A stretch of DNA of 5,104 nt from Candidatus Falkowiibacteriota bacterium. Lineage in GTDB: Bacteria > Patescibacteriota > Patescibacteriia > Patescibacteriales > SZUA-104. Position 1 is the stretch's first letter; every line of letters starts with the position of its first letter. The stretch spans positions 1-5,104 of the forward strand of contig QIIF01000104.1 of assembly GCA_003231075.1 (NCBI GenBank). Direction: 5' to 3'. Shown here piece after piece: positions 3,877 to 5,104 of the stretch. The notes beneath the pieces are model-generated. The model searched no databases, was not told the origin of the DNA, and was given only the letters and a program-made list of their open reading frames with translations. The translations under genes were made by a program, and so were the position numbers.

Positions 3877-4926
3877 ATGAATACAAAAATAGATAAATTA
3901 TTAGATAAAATTAAAGAAACTGCATTTTCTATTAAGAAAGATATAAACCTCATGGAGGTTTGCGGGACGCATACGCAGGCGGTGGCGCGGCATGGGTTAA
4001 AGCGGTTGATGCCCAAAAATGTTCATTTGACGACGGGTCCCGGATGTCCGGTTTGCGTGACGGCGCAGGAGGATATTGACGCGATAATAAGTTTGGCGTT
4101 GGCCGGAATTCCGGTGGCGACATACGGGGATATGTTGAGGGTTCCGGGTTTTTTTGGAAGTTTGGACGAGGCGAGAAGCAAGGGCGCTAAAGTGTTTGAT
4201 GTATATTCCACCGAGGACGCGCTCGCGCTTCAAAAAAATTATCCCGATTTGGTTTTTTTCGGGCTTGGTTTTGAAACGACAACTCCGATGACGGCTTACG
4301 CGATTAAAAAAGGGTTAATGGTATATTCAACCCATAAATTGTTTTTGCCGGCAATGTCCGCGTTGCTTGAAATGGGGGAATTAAAAATTGACGGATTTTT
4401 GAGCCCCGGGCATGTGTCCGCGGTTATCGGCGTTGAGCCGTATAAAGAAATGAAAGTTTCGCAGGTAATCGCCGGGTTTACGGCGGAAGATGTATTAGCG
4501 GCGATTTATATGCTGCTCAAACAGATAAAAGATGGGAGGCGGGAAGTGGAAAATGAATATCTGCGCGCGGTAAAAGAAAAAGGAAACCCCGCCGCCCGCA
4601 AAGAAATTTTTGATGTGTTTGGCATAGAAGATGGAAATTGGCGCGGTTTTGGGATTATTCCTAAATCAGGATTGGAAATAAAAAAGAAGTATAAAGATCA
4701 AGACGCGAAAATAAAATACAAAAAGATTATTGAAAATTCAAAAATTCAAAAATTAAAAGATTTAAGGATGAAAGATATGTGCAGATGCGGGGAAATTATC
4801 AGGGGATTGAAAAATCCCAAAGATTGCCCGATGTTTAAAAAGGCGTGTACGCCGGAAAAGCCATTCGGACCTTGCATGGTTTCAATGGAAGGCGCCTGTA
4901 ATGTGGAATACAGGTATGAAAAATAA
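3877..4926 (+). CDS. hypD: Hydrogenase maturation protein HypD
   Basis: HypD is the iron-sulfur scaffold protein which, with HypC and HypE, assembles the Fe(CN)2CO moiety of [NiFe] hydrogenases in the cytoplasm. The 349 residues carry the expected motifs: MEVCGTHTQAVARHGL (26-41, Cys29), GPGCPVC (54-60, Cys57 and Cys60), TYGDMLRVPG (82-91), GLGFETTTP (129-137), LSPGHVSAVIG, WRGFGIIPKSGL, and the Cys-rich C-terminal block with Cys302, 304, 317, 324, 333 and 341 ending in GPCMVSMEGAC. The usual CGGHTH is CGTHTQ here, so Gly and the second His are replaced by Thr31 and Gln34. Length is slightly short of E. coli HypD (about 370). The ATG at 3877 is chosen because the alternative TTG at 3835 would add 14 residues encoded entirely by the intergenic repeat. 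No Shine-Dalgarno is present; TAGAAT at 3867-3872 is a possible -10. Pairs with hypC upstream. The function is certain; promoter use is not. Confidence 0.96.
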   Translation: MNTKIDKLLDKIKETAFSIKKDINLMEVCGTHTQAVARHGLKRLMPKNVHLTTGPGCPVCVTAQEDIDAIISLALAGIPVATYGDMLRVPGFFGSLDEARSKGAKVFDVYSTEDALALQKNYPDLVFFGLGFETTTPMTAYAIKKGLMVYSTHKLFLPAMSALLEMGELKIDGFLSPGHVSAVIGVEPYKEMKVSQVIAGFTAEDVLAAIYMLLKQIKDGRREVENEYLRAVKEKGNPAARKEIFDVFGIEDGNWRGFGIIPKSGLEIKKKYKDQDAKIKYKKIIENSKIQKLKDLRMKDMCRCGEIIRGLKNPKDCPMFKKACTPEKPFGPCMVSMEGACNVEYRYEK

Positions 4927-4950
4927 AATTTGAATAAAATTTTTATTTTA

Positions 4951-5025
4951 AAAATCCCCCAACCCCCTTTATCAAGGGGGCAAGCTGGTAAGCCCCCGCG
5001 GATATTTCGGGGGGTTGGGGGGATT
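4951..5025. repeat. Compound C/G-rich palindromic repeat downstream of hypD
   Basis: The outer arms are AATCCCCCAACCCCC (4953-4967) and GGGGGGTTGGGGGGATT (5009-5025), complementary apart from extra Gs. Between them are two smaller hairpins: CCCCCTT / AAGGGGG (4963-4980, four-base loop, sharing Cs with the outer arm) and CCCCCG / CGGGGG (about 4993-5013). The unit could fold like a branched, clover-shaped structure in either strand. It lacks a following T-run, so termination is not claimed, although it may protect or end the hypD mRNA. Confidence 0.7.
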
Positions 5026-5104
5026 AAAAATCATGGTGTTAGTGATAGCCGATTAATTTTGTTGTAGAGACGCGCAGCGGCGCGTCTCTACGGATGGCGG
5101 GGTG
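5026..5104. repeat. Non-coding tail with a 12-bp perfect inverted repeat (5064-5091)
   Basis: GTAGAGACGCGC (5064-5075) and GCGCGTCTCTAC (5080-5091) are perfect complements around the loop AGCG. The following bases are GC-rich (GGATGGCGG), not a T-run, so this is more likely another dispersed palindromic repeat than a terminator. No coding sequence is recognisable from 4927 to the window end. Confidence 0.8.

Noticed and set aside
3537..4016. Open frame of 159 codons on the minus strand across hypC and the start of hypD
   Set aside because: It overlaps hypC, the AT-rich repeat and hypD; its translation has no recognisable family and part of it is repeat-derived. It is a shadow of the real genes.
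3997..4233. Minus-strand frames inside hypD (3997-4233 and 4023-4211)
   Set aside because: They are antisense to the strongly conserved HypD motifs and have no independent features.
5064..5091. 12-bp hairpin as a terminator
   Set aside because: It is followed by GGATGGCGG rather than Ts, and preceded on the minus-strand reading by no suitable gene in view.

Overview
The window looks like a piece of a small, AT-rich bacterial genome, most likely from the Candidate Phyla Radiation (Patescibacteria, Parcubacteria-like). This is inference. It rests on the style of the GAPDH, the four-helix-bundle (23S rRNA intervening-sequence type) protein, the lack of Shine-Dalgarno sequences at the visible starts, and intergenic gaps filled with short AT-rich or C/G-rich palindromic repeats. 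UGA is used as a stop (end of gap and of the protease gene), so a UGA-Gly recoded lineage is unlikely.

Layout: (1) 1-503, the 3' part of a glycolytic GAPDH gene, cut by the window edge. (2) 504-680, an AT-rich imperfect inverted repeat with a 16-bp GC palindrome. (3) 681-1145, a very short [NiFe]-hydrogenase small subunit. (4) 1143-1651, a cassette holding a four-helix-bundle gene bounded by inverted CTTGTAG/CTACAAG repeats and sitting exactly between the two hydrogenase subunit genes. (5) 1652-2947, the [NiFe]-hydrogenase large (catalytic) subunit. (6) 2963-3373 on the minus strand, a hydrogenase maturation endopeptidase converging on the large-subunit gene. (7) 3374-3482, a divergent gap with a likely promoter for the protease and a C/G-rich hairpin repeat. 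(8) 3483-3710, hypC, with an abnormal start region. (9) 3711-3876, a second copy of the AT-rich repeat, itself interrupted by a C-rich hairpin. (10) 3877-4926, hypD. (11) 4927-5104, no gene, but two more palindromic repeats.

The genes form one functional module. The small and large subunits make a minimal soluble [NiFe] hydrogenase. HypC and HypD build and carry the Fe(CN)2CO group, and the endopeptidase would trim the short tail after the large subunit's C-terminal DPCxxCxxH motif. HypA, B, E and F and any electron-transfer partner (diaphorase, ferredoxin or membrane subunits) are not in the window.

The most notable signals are: the four-helix-bundle cassette, whose 33-nt terminal inverted repeats include the gene's own start and stop codons and which appears to supply the stop codon of the hydrogenase small subunit; an Asp at a usually cysteine iron-sulfur ligand position in that small subunit; a hypC frame with no ordinary start codon before its essential Cys; and a putatively leaderless protease transcript.
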